52,841 nt of DNA from CAYYNP01 sp964472545. Lineage in GTDB: Bacteria; Planctomycetota; Planctomycetia; Pirellulales; Thermoguttaceae. Positions 42,179 through 51,163 of the stretch are shown one piece after another (the first letter of the stretch is position 1; each line of letters starts with the position of its first letter). The DNA is taken from the NCBI GenBank assembly GCA_964472545.1, contig CAYYNP010000029.1, positions 1-52,841 of the forward strand, given 5' to 3'. The notes under the pieces are model-generated. The model was not told where the DNA came from, did not search any database, and saw nothing but the letters and a program-made list of their open reading frames with translations. The translations under genes were made by a program, and so were the position numbers.

Positions 42179-44524
42179 ATGCTGCGTTTGAGTGCCGCCA
42201 GCCGTATCGGGCCGCCGTCGAGGCGGGCCGTCGGCGTCTGCGCGGTGATCGTGGCGATGGGAGTCGCCGCCACGTTGACACTCACCGGCCTGGACAACCG
42301 CCCCTTCTGGGACGACGAAGCCAACACGGCCATCTACGGACGCAACCTGCTTAAGCACGGACGCCTGACCGCGTTCGACGGCACCAACGTTGTCGGCTAT
42401 TCGTTCGGCGGGGCGCTAGGCGAAGACCTCGGCCCCGAGCTGCGCGTGCCCGCGCTGCCCGCCGTGGCAGCCGCGGCGGGAATGGCCGTTTGCGGCCAAA
42501 CCACTTTCGGCGGGCGGGTCGTGTTCGCGCTGGCCGGGGTCGCATCGCTGGGGCTTCTCGCCGTGTGGCTGCGGCGCCACTTTGGGCGGCGTTTCCCCTG
42601 GTGGATGCCCGCGCTGCTGGTGGCCCTCTGCCCGGCGTATCTGCTCTACGTGCGTAACTGCCGGTATTATGCGTTGGGCGTGACGTTCACGTTGTTGGTC
42701 TGGGTGTTTTGGGCACCCGGCGACACCGGCACTCGAAACCTGCCCAAGCGGGCGGCGCGGCGCCGTGGGCTGTGGCGATACTCCGGGGCGGCCACCGCCA
42801 CGCTCCTGCTATTGGGCACCCACTACCTCAATGCGGCGGCCGCGTTGGCCTCGTTGCCGTTGTTCCTGCTCGACCGGCGTTACCGGCAGCGACAGCAGTA
42901 CGTGCTGTTGGGCGTGATCTACTCCGCGGCAGCCGTCTACGCCGCGTGGATCCTCATCGTCGCGAATCCCTTTGCCACGCAGTACGTCTCCGGCGGAAAC
43001 GCCCTGCTGGTCTCCGGCAAGCGGCTCGATCCCTGGCCCCATTTCTACATGAACCTCTGGCGACTGTTGCGCGATCTGGGCACCCACGAGTTCTTTCCCT
43101 GGTGCCTGGTGCCCGTATTGGCGGCGCCGTGGATTTCGCGGAAGTTCCGCCGCTTGCGCCCGCTGGCCACCCGTGGCGGACTGCTGGTGGCGGTCACGCT
43201 GCTCTACGTGATCCTGGCGGCGTGGCTCACCCCGGCCGACATGGGCCAAGGCCCGTTGGCCGAGATGCGCTACGTGGTTCCGCTGATCGCCGTCGGCGCG
43301 GCGGTGGCGGGCGTTGCATTGGTGATCCTCTGGCACACCGCTTGGCCGCTGGCGCCGGTGGCGTTCGCGCTGCTCGTCTTCTCCAACCTGTTGCATCTGG
43401 GCTTTCTCGTCCCCCGCCGCGACCATACCAGCCCGCTCTGGCCGCCGACGCTCTATCGCTACGTGGCAGAGATTCGCGCCGGCCCGGACGCCGACGACTG
43501 GGCGATCTACGAAATGCTCCAGGAACTCTCGGCGCGAAACGACAAGGCGGCCGTCCGCGTCTGGCCCGGCCATCTGGCCTACCCGGCGATGTTCTACGCC
43601 CCGAACTTACGCTACTGCGATCAGTTGACCGTGGCCAAGCGGCTGCGCGACGATCTGCTTCTGGAACTCCGCGAGCGGGACTATCTGTTCAAGGAGACTT
43701 CCGAACCGGACGTCGTTCTGGTCGTCGCCTCCCGCGTGCGTCAGGCCTGCGATTACCTGCAACTACAGTCGGGCGCCGACGCCTACGAGTTGACCGCCGC
43801 GTTGGCCTCGCGCGCCGATTGCACCTGGAAACCGGAGATTCCTTCCCGGTTCTTCTCGCCTCCGCCGGCCGATTGGCGGCAATTCCCGGGCATGGCCGTG
43901 CTGGTCAAGCGGTCGTCGCCGTTGGCCGGCGATCCGGCCCTGCAAACCGATCCGCACGACGCCGACGCCCTCTACCGTCTGGCCGTAACGCTCAATCAGG
44001 CTGAAATGCCGCTAACCGTTCGCGAGCCGCTAGAGCGCGCGCTGCAGATCGCCCCGGACCACGCCGAAGCCAACTTCCTCATGGGCATCATGCTGGCCGC
44101 CGACGGGGATCTGCCCGGGGCCATCCGGCATTACGAAACAGTGGTTCGCTCCGACCCGACGCACGTCGGCGCGCTGATCAATCTGGGAGACGCCCGAGAG
44201 AGATCGAACCAGGACGACGAGGCCAAAGCGTGCTTTCAGGCCGCGTTGGCGATCGATCCCGAGTCGCAGAAGGCCCTCTACAACCTCGGAAAACTGCTGG
44301 CGAAGCAAGGCGAATTCGACGGCGCCGTCTACTATCTCAACGAAGCCCTGCGGGTCAATCCGAAGCACTACTATGCCCACCTCACACTCGCCGGAGTGTT
44401 GGTAACCCGCGACCGCGACGCCGCCGTCCGGCATCTGCAAGCGGCCTACGAGCTCCTTTCGCCGGAAGCCCGTGCGACCAGCGACATCCCGCAGAGGTTG
44501 AAGGAGTTGGGGGCTTCGCCGTAG
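42179..44524 (+). CDS. Membrane glycosyltransferase (GT39/ArnT-like) with C-terminal TPRs
   Basis: 781 residues from the ATG at 42179 (GAGG 7 bp upstream). The N-terminal half has around ten hydrophobic spans. The GT-C family acidic motif is in LDNRPFWDDEANTAIYGRNL (first periplasmic loop). LALCPAYLLYVRNCRYYALG and LPLFLLDRRYRQRQQY follow. From about residue 600 come tetratricopeptide repeats (DADALYRLAVTLNQ, DHAEANFLMGIMLAADGDLP, QKALYNLGKLLAKQGEFDGA, HYYAHLTLAGVLVTRDRD). It probably moves a sugar from a lipid carrier to an acceptor on the outer face of the inner membrane, with the TPRs binding a partner protein. The exact donor is unknown. Confidence 0.83.
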   Translation: MLRLSAASRIGPPSRRAVGVCAVIVAMGVAATLTLTGLDNRPFWDDEANTAIYGRNLLKHGRLTAFDGTNVVGYSFGGALGEDLGPELRVPALPAVAAAAGMAVCGQTTFGGRVVFALAGVASLGLLAVWLRRHFGRRFPWWMPALLVALCPAYLLYVRNCRYYALGVTFTLLVWVFWAPGDTGTRNLPKRAARRRGLWRYSGAATATLLLLGTHYLNAAAALASLPLFLLDRRYRQRQQYVLLGVIYSAAAVYAAWILIVANPFATQYVSGGNALLVSGKRLDPWPHFYMNLWRLLRDLGTHEFFPWCLVPVLAAPWISRKFRRLRPLATRGGLLVAVTLLYVILAAWLTPADMGQGPLAEMRYVVPLIAVGAAVAGVALVILWHTAWPLAPVAFALLVFSNLLHLGFLVPRRDHTSPLWPPTLYRYVAEIRAGPDADDWAIYEMLQELSARNDKAAVRVWPGHLAYPAMFYAPNLRYCDQLTVAKRLRDDLLLELRERDYLFKETSEPDVVLVVASRVRQACDYLQLQSGADAYELTAALASRADCTWKPEIPSRFFSPPPADWRQFPGMAVLVKRSSPLAGDPALQTDPHDADALYRLAVTLNQAEMPLTVREPLERALQIAPDHAEANFLMGIMLAADGDLPGAIRHYETVVRSDPTHVGALINLGDARERSNQDDEAKACFQAALAIDPESQKALYNLGKLLAKQGEFDGAVYYLNEALRVNPKHYYAHLTLAGVLVTRDRDAAVRHLQAAYELLSPEARATSDIPQRLKELGASP

Positions 44525-44654
44525 ATCAAAGGGCGAGCGGGGTGCCATGGTCCACGCTTGCGTGGCCATGTTGTGTGACGTGTTGCCATCTAACGAGCAT
44601 GCCCACGGCGAGCGTGGGCATGGCACCCAGCCCCGTAGATCCAAGGGCGAGCGG
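44519..44654. repeat. Composite hairpin repeat flanked by 22-bp direct repeats
   Basis: ccgtagatcaaagggcgagcgg-type words at 44519-44540 and 44633-44654 match at 21 of 22 bases; the first contains the GT gene stop. Between them, gggtgccatg (44540-44549) pairs with catggcaccc (44619-44628), and there is a perfect hairpin catgcccacg-gcgag-cgtgggcatg (44598-44622). The flanking direct repeat could be a duplication made when the palindromic unit entered. Confidence 0.7.
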
Positions 44655-45555
44655 CGTCGCGTCGGTCTTCGGCATACGGCCGCAGAAGTTGCCCGTTCGT
44701 TTTTCCGAAAGCCAACAATAGGCGACTGGGCCGCACGCCCCGAATGGCCGAAGTCCCCATTTGGCAACATCTTGCACGTTTGCCGCGATCTGCTTTGCCG
44801 ATCGATATCCGAGTTTTGCACCGCCCTAAGCCCCAGGCCCGCTGCCGGTGGGCCGATCCACGTCGCCACAAGGCGTTGCCGGGCCGATGGTTGCGAGTCT
44901 TCGCCCGGGGTTGACGCACTGCGTTTCCTAGATGCAGTGAACGCCCCTGTCCAAATGGCAACTCGTTGCCGTGCCGTGCGTTGTGGAGTTGTTGACCACT
45001 TTCAGCCGGCCACCGGGCAACAAAAACCAACAATCCCGCCCCGCCCGCCACGCGACGGCCATCGCGCTGGTGCCGATACGACTTGTCAATGAGCAATCGT
45101 CGTCTATTGGTACGTGTACGCATATATATCCCGATGCGTCGTCGGTTTCAAGGTGAGGATTCGAGCCACGCGCGTTCGATTGGCCGTAGTGTTTGGCTTG
45201 ATACAATCGGGAGGCACACGAGCCGATTCCGTGTGTATTCTCACGCCTCTTGTTGTTGCACAACACGGACGCCTTTCCGAATTCGGTTCAACGGATGGAA
45301 ACGGTCTTTGCGGAAGATCGCCCATGCCACCCGCGGCATTCTTAAGCACGTTTCTGAAGGAAGAGGGAAGCCCCCTCGCTAGGAGGAGTGGCACCACAAA
45401 GGGCCTCTTTCGCAGATATCGTCGCTCGCTCTGCATAATCTGGCCTCCCCGCCTTTCAAAGCGATCGTCCACACGCGACAATGCATATCTTGGGACTTCC
45501 CTTCATGTAGCATTGCCATGTGGAACTGCAGCAATCCAACCCGACTGAATGTCCA
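44655..45555. other. About 0.9 kb non-coding stretch before the HEPN-NTPase gene
   Basis: No open frame here has a ribosome site plus protein-like sequence. From about 45080 the base composition shifts to higher A+T, matching the following gene and unlike everything before it. A weak promoter-like pair (ttggcc 45180-45185, tacaat 45202-45207, spacer 16) is present but is about 350 bp from the gene. Confidence 0.5.
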
Positions 45556-48267
45556 ATGAAAGAGACCACGACCGGCGCCGATGATCGGCTGTTCTTCAAG
45601 CGTTCCGCCATGGTGTTGTTCGCTCTTGAGCAGTCACTTGGCAGCTATGTCCGAGAGAAGGTGAGCGAACTGGATGACCTACCGAAGGCCCAGACCCAGA
45701 AGTTCCGTGAGGGGCCGAAGAAAGTTGAGACGGTAGACGGGCTCATCCAGGAAACGTACGTGAGCGAAATTCTGGACCTTGCAATCGCAGCAGCGACCAT
45801 GGCAAGCGACCTTGAGCCACTGCAAACCCTCAAGAAGCTTGCCGATTGCCTTGAGCTTTTTGACATCCGCAACGCGATTGCACATCCAAACCGTCCTTTT
45901 CCCGATTGCTACTGGTACCGTCTTGCAGCCATCGCAAACGACCCGGCGATGGCCGTCTTGGGGTTCAATGCCGTCAAGCACGCTTTTGAGTCTGCGATAG
46001 CCGACAGGATAACGCTGCCACCCGAGGACTGGTTTTCTATCTCGGCGTTCACATTGCCGAACAACTTGCCGAAATCGCTTGACCATGAGATTACAGGGCT
46101 CATTGGCCGCAATAGGGAAAAAAGGGAGCTGGGCAAGACGCTAAAGAACCGTCGATATGACTTGATCGCACTTGTTGGGCCGGGGGGAACGGGAAAGACC
46201 GCGATTGCTCTAGACTTACTTCGTGACGCAGCTCTTGACCCTCGCACTTGCGAATGGGCGGACGAGATTGTGTTTGTGACTGCGAAAACGGAGCAACTGA
46301 CGAAGGACGGGCCAGTTCCGATCGACAATCCAATAGTGTCTATCGATGAGGTGAAGGCTACTATCGCCCGCGAACTCGTGGCGAGTAATGAACTGGAGGA
46401 TGCAGAGACACTAGAGCGAGTGGCGGAAGAAGTTGGCGAAACGAAGGTCTTCCTTTGCCTAGACAATCTCGAAACGTTGCTTCGCGACCATCCTGCACCA
46501 TTTGACGAGTTCTACGAAAAACTACCGAAGAGTTGGCGGTTACTCGTAACCAGCAGAATCCCGGTCGATTCGGCAAAGAATATCTCTATCGACCGGATGC
46601 AAGTCGATGCCGCTGGTGCTCTAGCCCGGAAATATCTGCAAAATCGAGGTGGTGCCCCATTGGAACCCACGTTGTTTGAGCAGCTTGTCGACAAGACGGA
46701 TCGAAACCCGCTGGCTATTCGTGTCAGCGTCGACTGCTTGGTTTCTGGCCTTGATGTTGCAACGGCCTTGTCCCAAACTCGCGAGAATATCCTTGAGTTC
46801 TCCTACACGAACCTCCTGAAGAATCTTCCATCAACTGCCAACCAAGTCTTGGAGTGTCTATTTGCTGCAAATCGCAAGCTGACCCGGCATGAAGTGCGTT
46901 CTCTGTTGGACGAAGACATTGACCAGGTTGCGGTCGGCTTACAGTCGTTGCTGAGGACAAGCCTCATCACGAGACATGCTGATGAGAATATCGAATCGTA
47001 TGGGCTCAGTTCCTCCGTTCGGGATCTACTGCTCAGACACCCGTTAGATGATGGCACAAGATCCAGCGTATTTCGGAAGCTTGCTGAACAGCACAGCACA
47101 ATCCAGCGGGTGCGGTCTGACGCCCGGAAGGACCCGCTGGACAAGGCGTATATCGCCACTGAAGTCGAGTGCCCTGATGCCCTATTGCACGACATCTTCC
47201 AAGCCTTCCAGATGATTCGCAGAAGAGCCGCGAAAGCTGAAATGGCAGACCATTTGGAACGATTGAGGAGCGAGTGCAAAACGCATTCTGAGCCAGCTCT
47301 GTTCAGAGCTGTGGCCGCTCTTCTCTTGGAACTCAACGACCGTGATAGCGCCAGGCAGATCCTGGAGCTTGCGAGAGAACGGGAGGCACTGGACTCTTCT
47401 GCACGGCTAATGCTAGCGGAACTCTATAAGGACGAACGTCGCCATGAGGAGTGCTTTGACGTTAGCAAGCCACTCCGAAGCGAGGGATGGTTTGCACCGC
47501 ACGCGACTGATCGGTCAAATCTGAGGCGCCTCGCCAATGTCACCTGGCTCGTAGGAATCTGGCTGGAAAAGGCGTTGGAGGAGATTCCAAATCTGCAAGA
47601 TTGGAACCAGGATCCGACATTGCGAGCAACGAAGGGATGTATGTACGCCACGGCGCTGCGTAGGTTGCTCGAGCGTGAGACTGATGCAAGGCAAGCCGGT
47701 AGCTATATCAAAGAGATGATCTTGTGCCTCGACCAAATCATTCGAGCTGATGGATATCTCGGGTTCGTTGTTGCCGAATCCGTAAAGGCGATCAAGGAGA
47801 TCTCTCGCAAGACCCGTTCGGTGAATCTTGAACGTGATGAGGCTCAGCCCGTGATTGAATTTGCAGGCACCCATTTGCAGGCATTGTGCCAAGTGCATTC
47901 GAATGTGGCGGCGAGTGACGCAAGCATTCAGCAGTTCATTCACGCGATGAATACACAGGCTCAGGCATTGGGATTGGAAGCAATAGGCCAAAGCTTCTCA
48001 GAATTCACTGATGATCCAGTCCTCGCTGAATATGGGTATATTCCAGTGAAGGTCTACGCACCGGCGGTTAGCCCTTCTGGCTCACCGCGGAACTACGTGT
48101 TCGCAGAGGATTCCGAGGGGACTCAGTACTATGTCTCGAAGCGAGTGTTTCAAGAACCGCAACGGTTTTCGGAGTTGAAAGTGGGGGACTCTCTTCTAGT
48201 GCGTCCCCGTGACGATTACGACGAGGGGCGAGCAATACCCGTTCAGGATGCGATTACTGGCGAGTGA
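45556..48267 (+). CDS. HEPN-like/STAND (NB-ARC) NTPase/cold-shock-like protein, candidate defence gene
   Basis: About 903 residues from the ATG at 45556 (GTG at 45520 is an alternative). An N-terminal helical domain (1-170) ends in RNAIAH (105-110), the R-x4-H motif of HEPN RNases as in Swt1-like domains. A STAND/NB-ARC NTPase follows: GRNREKRELGK, Walker A GPGGTGKT (208-215), Walker B KVFLCLDNLE (297-306), LLVTSRIP (329-336) and a DRNPLAIRVSVDC motif where plant NB-ARC has GLPLA. A winged-helix-like part precedes a long helical repeat region (about 500-810). The C-terminal about 80 residues (VKVYAPAVSPSGSPRNYVFA, ELKVGDSLLVRPRDD) resemble a cold-shock/S1 fold. Base composition is foreign to the flanks. 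A sensor NTPase that releases RNase activity on infection is a reasonable inference. No partner gene is next to it. Confidence 0.75.
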   Translation: MKETTTGADDRLFFKRSAMVLFALEQSLGSYVREKVSELDDLPKAQTQKFREGPKKVETVDGLIQETYVSEILDLAIAAATMASDLEPLQTLKKLADCLELFDIRNAIAHPNRPFPDCYWYRLAAIANDPAMAVLGFNAVKHAFESAIADRITLPPEDWFSISAFTLPNNLPKSLDHEITGLIGRNREKRELGKTLKNRRYDLIALVGPGGTGKTAIALDLLRDAALDPRTCEWADEIVFVTAKTEQLTKDGPVPIDNPIVSIDEVKATIARELVASNELEDAETLERVAEEVGETKVFLCLDNLETLLRDHPAPFDEFYEKLPKSWRLLVTSRIPVDSAKNISIDRMQVDAAGALARKYLQNRGGAPLEPTLFEQLVDKTDRNPLAIRVSVDCLVSGLDVATALSQTRENILEFSYTNLLKNLPSTANQVLECLFAANRKLTRHEVRSLLDEDIDQVAVGLQSLLRTSLITRHADENIESYGLSSSVRDLLLRHPLDDGTRSSVFRKLAEQHSTIQRVRSDARKDPLDKAYIATEVECPDALLHDIFQAFQMIRRRAAKAEMADHLERLRSECKTHSEPALFRAVAALLLELNDRDSARQILELAREREALDSSARLMLAELYKDERRHEECFDVSKPLRSEGWFAPHATDRSNLRRLANVTWLVGIWLEKALEEIPNLQDWNQDPTLRATKGCMYATALRRLLERETDARQAGSYIKEMILCLDQIIRADGYLGFVVAESVKAIKEISRKTRSVNLERDEAQPVIEFAGTHLQALCQVHSNVAASDASIQQFIHAMNTQAQALGLEAIGQSFSEFTDDPVLAEYGYIPVKVYAPAVSPSGSPRNYVFAEDSEGTQYYVSKRVFQEPQRFSELKVGDSLLVRPRDDYDEGRAIPVQDAITGE

Positions 48268-48446
48268 TTGACGGTGTGGCTCCGCCACGGGAGGTTGGGG
48301 CGAGTTAGTCTACCGATTGTCGAGCAACGGTGGGTTCGACGACGTGGGCGTACAATCGCCCCTTGATGATCTGCCGGTAGTCGATCGCCACGCCATTCCG
48401 CCCGACGGTGTTGCTCGATGCAACCTCTTGGGACTTCGTCCCACCG
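48268..48446. other. Gap with a coding-like remnant on the minus strand
   Basis: Between the NTPase stop and the insertion sequence. On the minus strand about 48319-48423 reads SNTVGRNGVAIDYRQIIKGR followed by LYAHVVEPTVARQSVD and a stop, with GC-rich codons like the chromosome's genes and no start codon. It may be the 3' end of an old gene cut off by the island. Family not recognised. Confidence 0.35.
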
Positions 48447-48456
48447 GTTCAAGAAC
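48447..48456 (+). repeat. Target-site duplication, left
   Basis: gttcaagaac directly before the left end of the insertion sequence; the same ten bases follow the right end at 50088-50097. They restore the palindromic site ccggttcaagaaccgg. Confidence 0.9.
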
Positions 48457-50087
48457 CTGCTCATTATACACAAGTCGCCAAAGAGCGAGTGGCGCGGGGC
48501 CACTCGCAATAGGTATTGCGCCGGTCTGATTTGCGCGGACAATCGGTCTGTTGTTGGAGGCGACCGATTCTCGCGGGATCAGGAGCGCATGAACTGATGG
48601 AGATTATTGGCCGTGACCCGGCAGGACAGAGGGGCAGCGACGATGCCTCGTGGGCGGACGTCGAGTTCGCAGATGCCGATCTGGGCGACCGCAGGTTGAA
48701 TCGACGCGTCGTGCGCATCGCCAAGTCGCTGGCCGCCGCGCCAAAGGAGAGCATTCCCACCGCCAGCGACGGACTCGCGGAAACGATTGCGGTTTATCGA
48801 TTCTTCGACAACGAAAAGGTCACGCTTCGAAAGGTGCTCAAGCCGCATGTCGAGCAGACGCACCGACGCATGCGAAAGCATCCGGTGGTGCTGGTGGCCC
48901 AAGACACCACGGAACTGGACTACACGGGCTGCCGAAATCGCAACCGCGACGCCGGGCCGATGAACAGATCGCCGTTGCAACGGGGATTTTACCTGCATCC
49001 TTCGATCGCCTGGACTCCCAAAGGCGTGTGCCTGGGAACGCTGCACGCGAAGATCTGGGCACGCGACATCGAGACCTTCGGCACGAGTCGGGCAACCGTC
49101 AAGAACCGGCCCTTGGAGGAGAAGGAGAGCTATCGATGGATCGAAGGCTGGGATGTCATGACGCAGGCGGCTCGGGCATGTCCGGACACGCAGGTGATCA
49201 ACGTCTCGGATCGCGAGTCGGACATCCACGCCTTGCTGTTGAAGGCGACCAACGATTCCACGCCCAACGCGCATTTCGTGATCCGGCAGCGCGATGATCG
49301 TGCCCTGCCATACCACGTGGACGATCCGGACTCGCAGGCGTACAAGAAAGTCTCGTCCGTGTTTCCCGAGGCGGCAGTGCTCGGCACGATCACGATTCAG
49401 ACAACTCGAACGAGAGAGGCCCAATCGCGGCTGGCGACGGTGGAAATCCGCTCCGCCACGGTCGTGTTGAAGAGCCCGAAGCTGCGGCGTCGCGACGCGG
49501 AAACGGAGGTCACCGTCGGCGTGGTCTGGGCCGTCGAGCGTGATCCGCCGGAAGGCGTGGATGGGATCGAGTGGGTCTTGTTCGCCGATTTGCCCTGCGA
49601 GACGTTGGACGAGGCGGTGCAGGTGGTCGAGTATTACGCGGCCCGATGGGGCATCGAGGTCTTCTTTCGCGTGCTGAAGAGCGGTTGCGAAGTCGAAGAG
49701 CTGCAACTGGAAACGAAGGATCGGTTGGAGCCGTGCCTGGGGCTTTACCTGATCGTGGCACGGCGGATCCTGCACCTGGTGATGATGGGCCGTCAATGCC
49801 CGAACGTGCCGTGCGACGTGTTGCTAGCCGAGTCGGAATGGCAATCGGCCTGGCAGATCCGCAAGCGAACGTCGCCGCCTGCCGCGGCCCCACCGCTTGG
49901 CGAAATGGTCGCGATCATCGGTTCCTTCGGCTGCCACCTCGGCCGCAAGAGCGACGGCCCGCCAGGCCCGAAAGCCATCTGGATCGGCCTTCGTCGGGTC
50001 ATGGATTTCGCCCTGGCCTGGAACACTTTCGGCCCAAAATCCAAACGCGGCAATCCGCCGGACGAGTGACTTGTGTATAATGAGCAG
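48457..50087 (+). mobile_element. IS4-family, IS50-group insertion sequence
   Basis: 1631 bp. The ends are perfect inverted repeats: ctgctcattatacacaagt (48457-48475) and its complement (50069-50087), extended by one base inwards. They closely resemble the outer ends of Tn5 (ctgactcttatacacaagt). One transposase gene is inside. A 10-bp direct repeat flanks it, so the insertion is complete and recent enough to be exact. Confidence 0.93.
48597..50069 (+). CDS. IS4-family (Tn5-type) transposase
   Basis: 490 residues from the ATG at 48597; AGGAG lies about 12 bp upstream. An N-terminal DNA-binding part (DASWADVEFADADLGDRRLN) of the type found before IS50 transposases leads into the DDE core: VVLVAQDTTELDYTG (first Asp), VINVSDRESDIHALL (second Asp) and the YREK-type region YYAARWGIEVFFRVLKSGCE (Glu). 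The C-terminus looks like the Tn5 dimerisation domain. No frameshift or stop is seen, so the enzyme should be active. Its stop overlaps the right inverted repeat. Confidence 0.95.
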   Translation: MEIIGRDPAGQRGSDDASWADVEFADADLGDRRLNRRVVRIAKSLAAAPKESIPTASDGLAETIAVYRFFDNEKVTLRKVLKPHVEQTHRRMRKHPVVLVAQDTTELDYTGCRNRNRDAGPMNRSPLQRGFYLHPSIAWTPKGVCLGTLHAKIWARDIETFGTSRATVKNRPLEEKESYRWIEGWDVMTQAARACPDTQVINVSDRESDIHALLLKATNDSTPNAHFVIRQRDDRALPYHVDDPDSQAYKKVSSVFPEAAVLGTITIQTTRTREAQSRLATVEIRSATVVLKSPKLRRRDAETEVTVGVVWAVERDPPEGVDGIEWVLFADLPCETLDEAVQVVEYYAARWGIEVFFRVLKSGCEVEELQLETKDRLEPCLGLYLIVARRILHLVMMGRQCPNVPCDVLLAESEWQSAWQIRKRTSPPAAAPPLGEMVAIIGSFGCHLGRKSDGPPGPKAIWIGLRRVMDFALAWNTFGPKSKRGNPPDE

Positions 50088-50097
50088 GTTCAAGAAC
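50088..50097 (+). repeat. Target-site duplication, right
   Basis: gttcaagaac, identical to 48447-48456. 9-13 bp duplications are usual for IS4-family elements. Confidence 0.9.
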
Positions 50098-50159
50098 CGG
50101 TGCCACACCCGTGCGGCGGGAAGGCCCGTGAATGGGCGTGAGAGGGGCGGCAAACCGCT

Positions 50160-51062
50160 TCACTCTTCCTCTTCCGGCTGGTCCACAATCTCCTCCGGCT
50201 TCAGCTTCCGCAGGCGGATGTTTCGCAGGGCGGCTTTGGTGTCCCACGAAGAGACGCCCAGCGGCTTGCAGAGGTCGACCTCGAAGCGGATGTCGAAGCG
50301 GTGGCCTTCGCGGACTTGATCGACGACCTGCTCGTCGTCGATCCAGGCCTGGATCTTGGCGTCGGTCACGCGGATGCGGACCTTGTACCACTGGTTGTCT
50401 TTGAACTCGCGGAACGTGGTTGTGGGGTTGTCTGAGGCGTCGTAGAAATCGACGTTCGAGAGGCCCACGACCGTGCCGCCCCAGCCGCCGACGACCAGCG
50501 AGCAGGGGTCTTTGCCGACCGGGAAGGTCGTCGTACAGAAGAAGTCGGCCCCGCTGAGCCGCATGCCCTCCAGTTCCAGCTCGTAGTTGTTCCGCAGCAC
50601 CTCGCCCGTGTAGGTCACGCCCGACATCGACGCGCCGACCTCTATCACGATTTGGCCGTCCTCGACCGTCACGTCGCCTTCGCCGCCGAACTTGGGCACC
50701 TTCCAGCCGTCGAGTGTCTTGCCGTCGAAGAGGCTCTTCCAAGCGAAGGGATCCGGCGGCGCGGGTTCGGCGGACGTGCGTGCCGACCGTACGGCACGGA
50801 GCCGGCCGACGATCTGTCGAAGCGGACGGCTCGCTTTGCCGCGCCGCAGACGAAGGGCGTCGCGAACCGTGCCGACTGGCCGGCTATCGCTGCTTGCCGC
50901 CGCGGCCGCTTCCTCCGCGGGTGCCTCGGCCGCCGCGTCCTCGCTAGGGCTACCGATCGCCGGACGTGCCGGTGGCATCATCCAACAAGCCGCCGCCACG
51001 GCCGCCAGCATGAGCTTCTGCCCTATCGAACCGAAAGTGAAATGTCTGAATCGCTGCATCAT
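50160..51062 (-). CDS. Exported DUF1080 (3-keto-disaccharide hydrolase-like) protein
   Basis: 300 residues with a signal peptide (SIGQKLMLAAVAAACWMM) and an Ala/Glu/Arg-rich linker to about residue 105. The folded part begins WKSLFDGKTLDGWKVPKFGG, the trademark of DUF1080 (PF06439), a jelly-roll related to GH16-type lectin/hydrolase domains. DVTVEDGQIVIE, NYELELEGMRLSGADFFCTT and WYKVRIRVTDAKIQAWIDDE are further family blocks. Members act on or bind glycosides such as 3-keto-disaccharides; they are expanded in planctomycetes. AGGAGG lies before the double ATG at 51057-51062. It stands just outside the insertion sequence and is not related to it. Confidence 0.92.
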   Translation of the reverse strand: MMQRFRHFTFGSIGQKLMLAAVAAACWMMPPARPAIGSPSEDAAAEAPAEEAAAAASSDSRPVGTVRDALRLRRGKASRPLRQIVGRLRAVRSARTSAEPAPPDPFAWKSLFDGKTLDGWKVPKFGGEGDVTVEDGQIVIEVGASMSGVTYTGEVLRNNYELELEGMRLSGADFFCTTTFPVGKDPCSLVVGGWGGTVVGLSNVDFYDASDNPTTTFREFKDNQWYKVRIRVTDAKIQAWIDDEQVVDQVREGHRFDIRFEVDLCKPLGVSSWDTKAALRNIRLRKLKPEEIVDQPEEEE

Positions 51063-51163
51063 GGCTATGTACTCCTCCTAGATTGTCTTGTCGGCGAACT
51101 CCGCAGCACCGCCTTACCCTAGCTAATCTGCCATATCCGCGGCGGGAAGTCCAGTGTGGCCGT

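Noticed and set aside
44655..45519. Small open frames (for example 44547-45092, 45114-45548) as genes
   Set aside because: No ribosome sites, no domain, Arg/Cys-rich compositions and mutual overlap on both strands.
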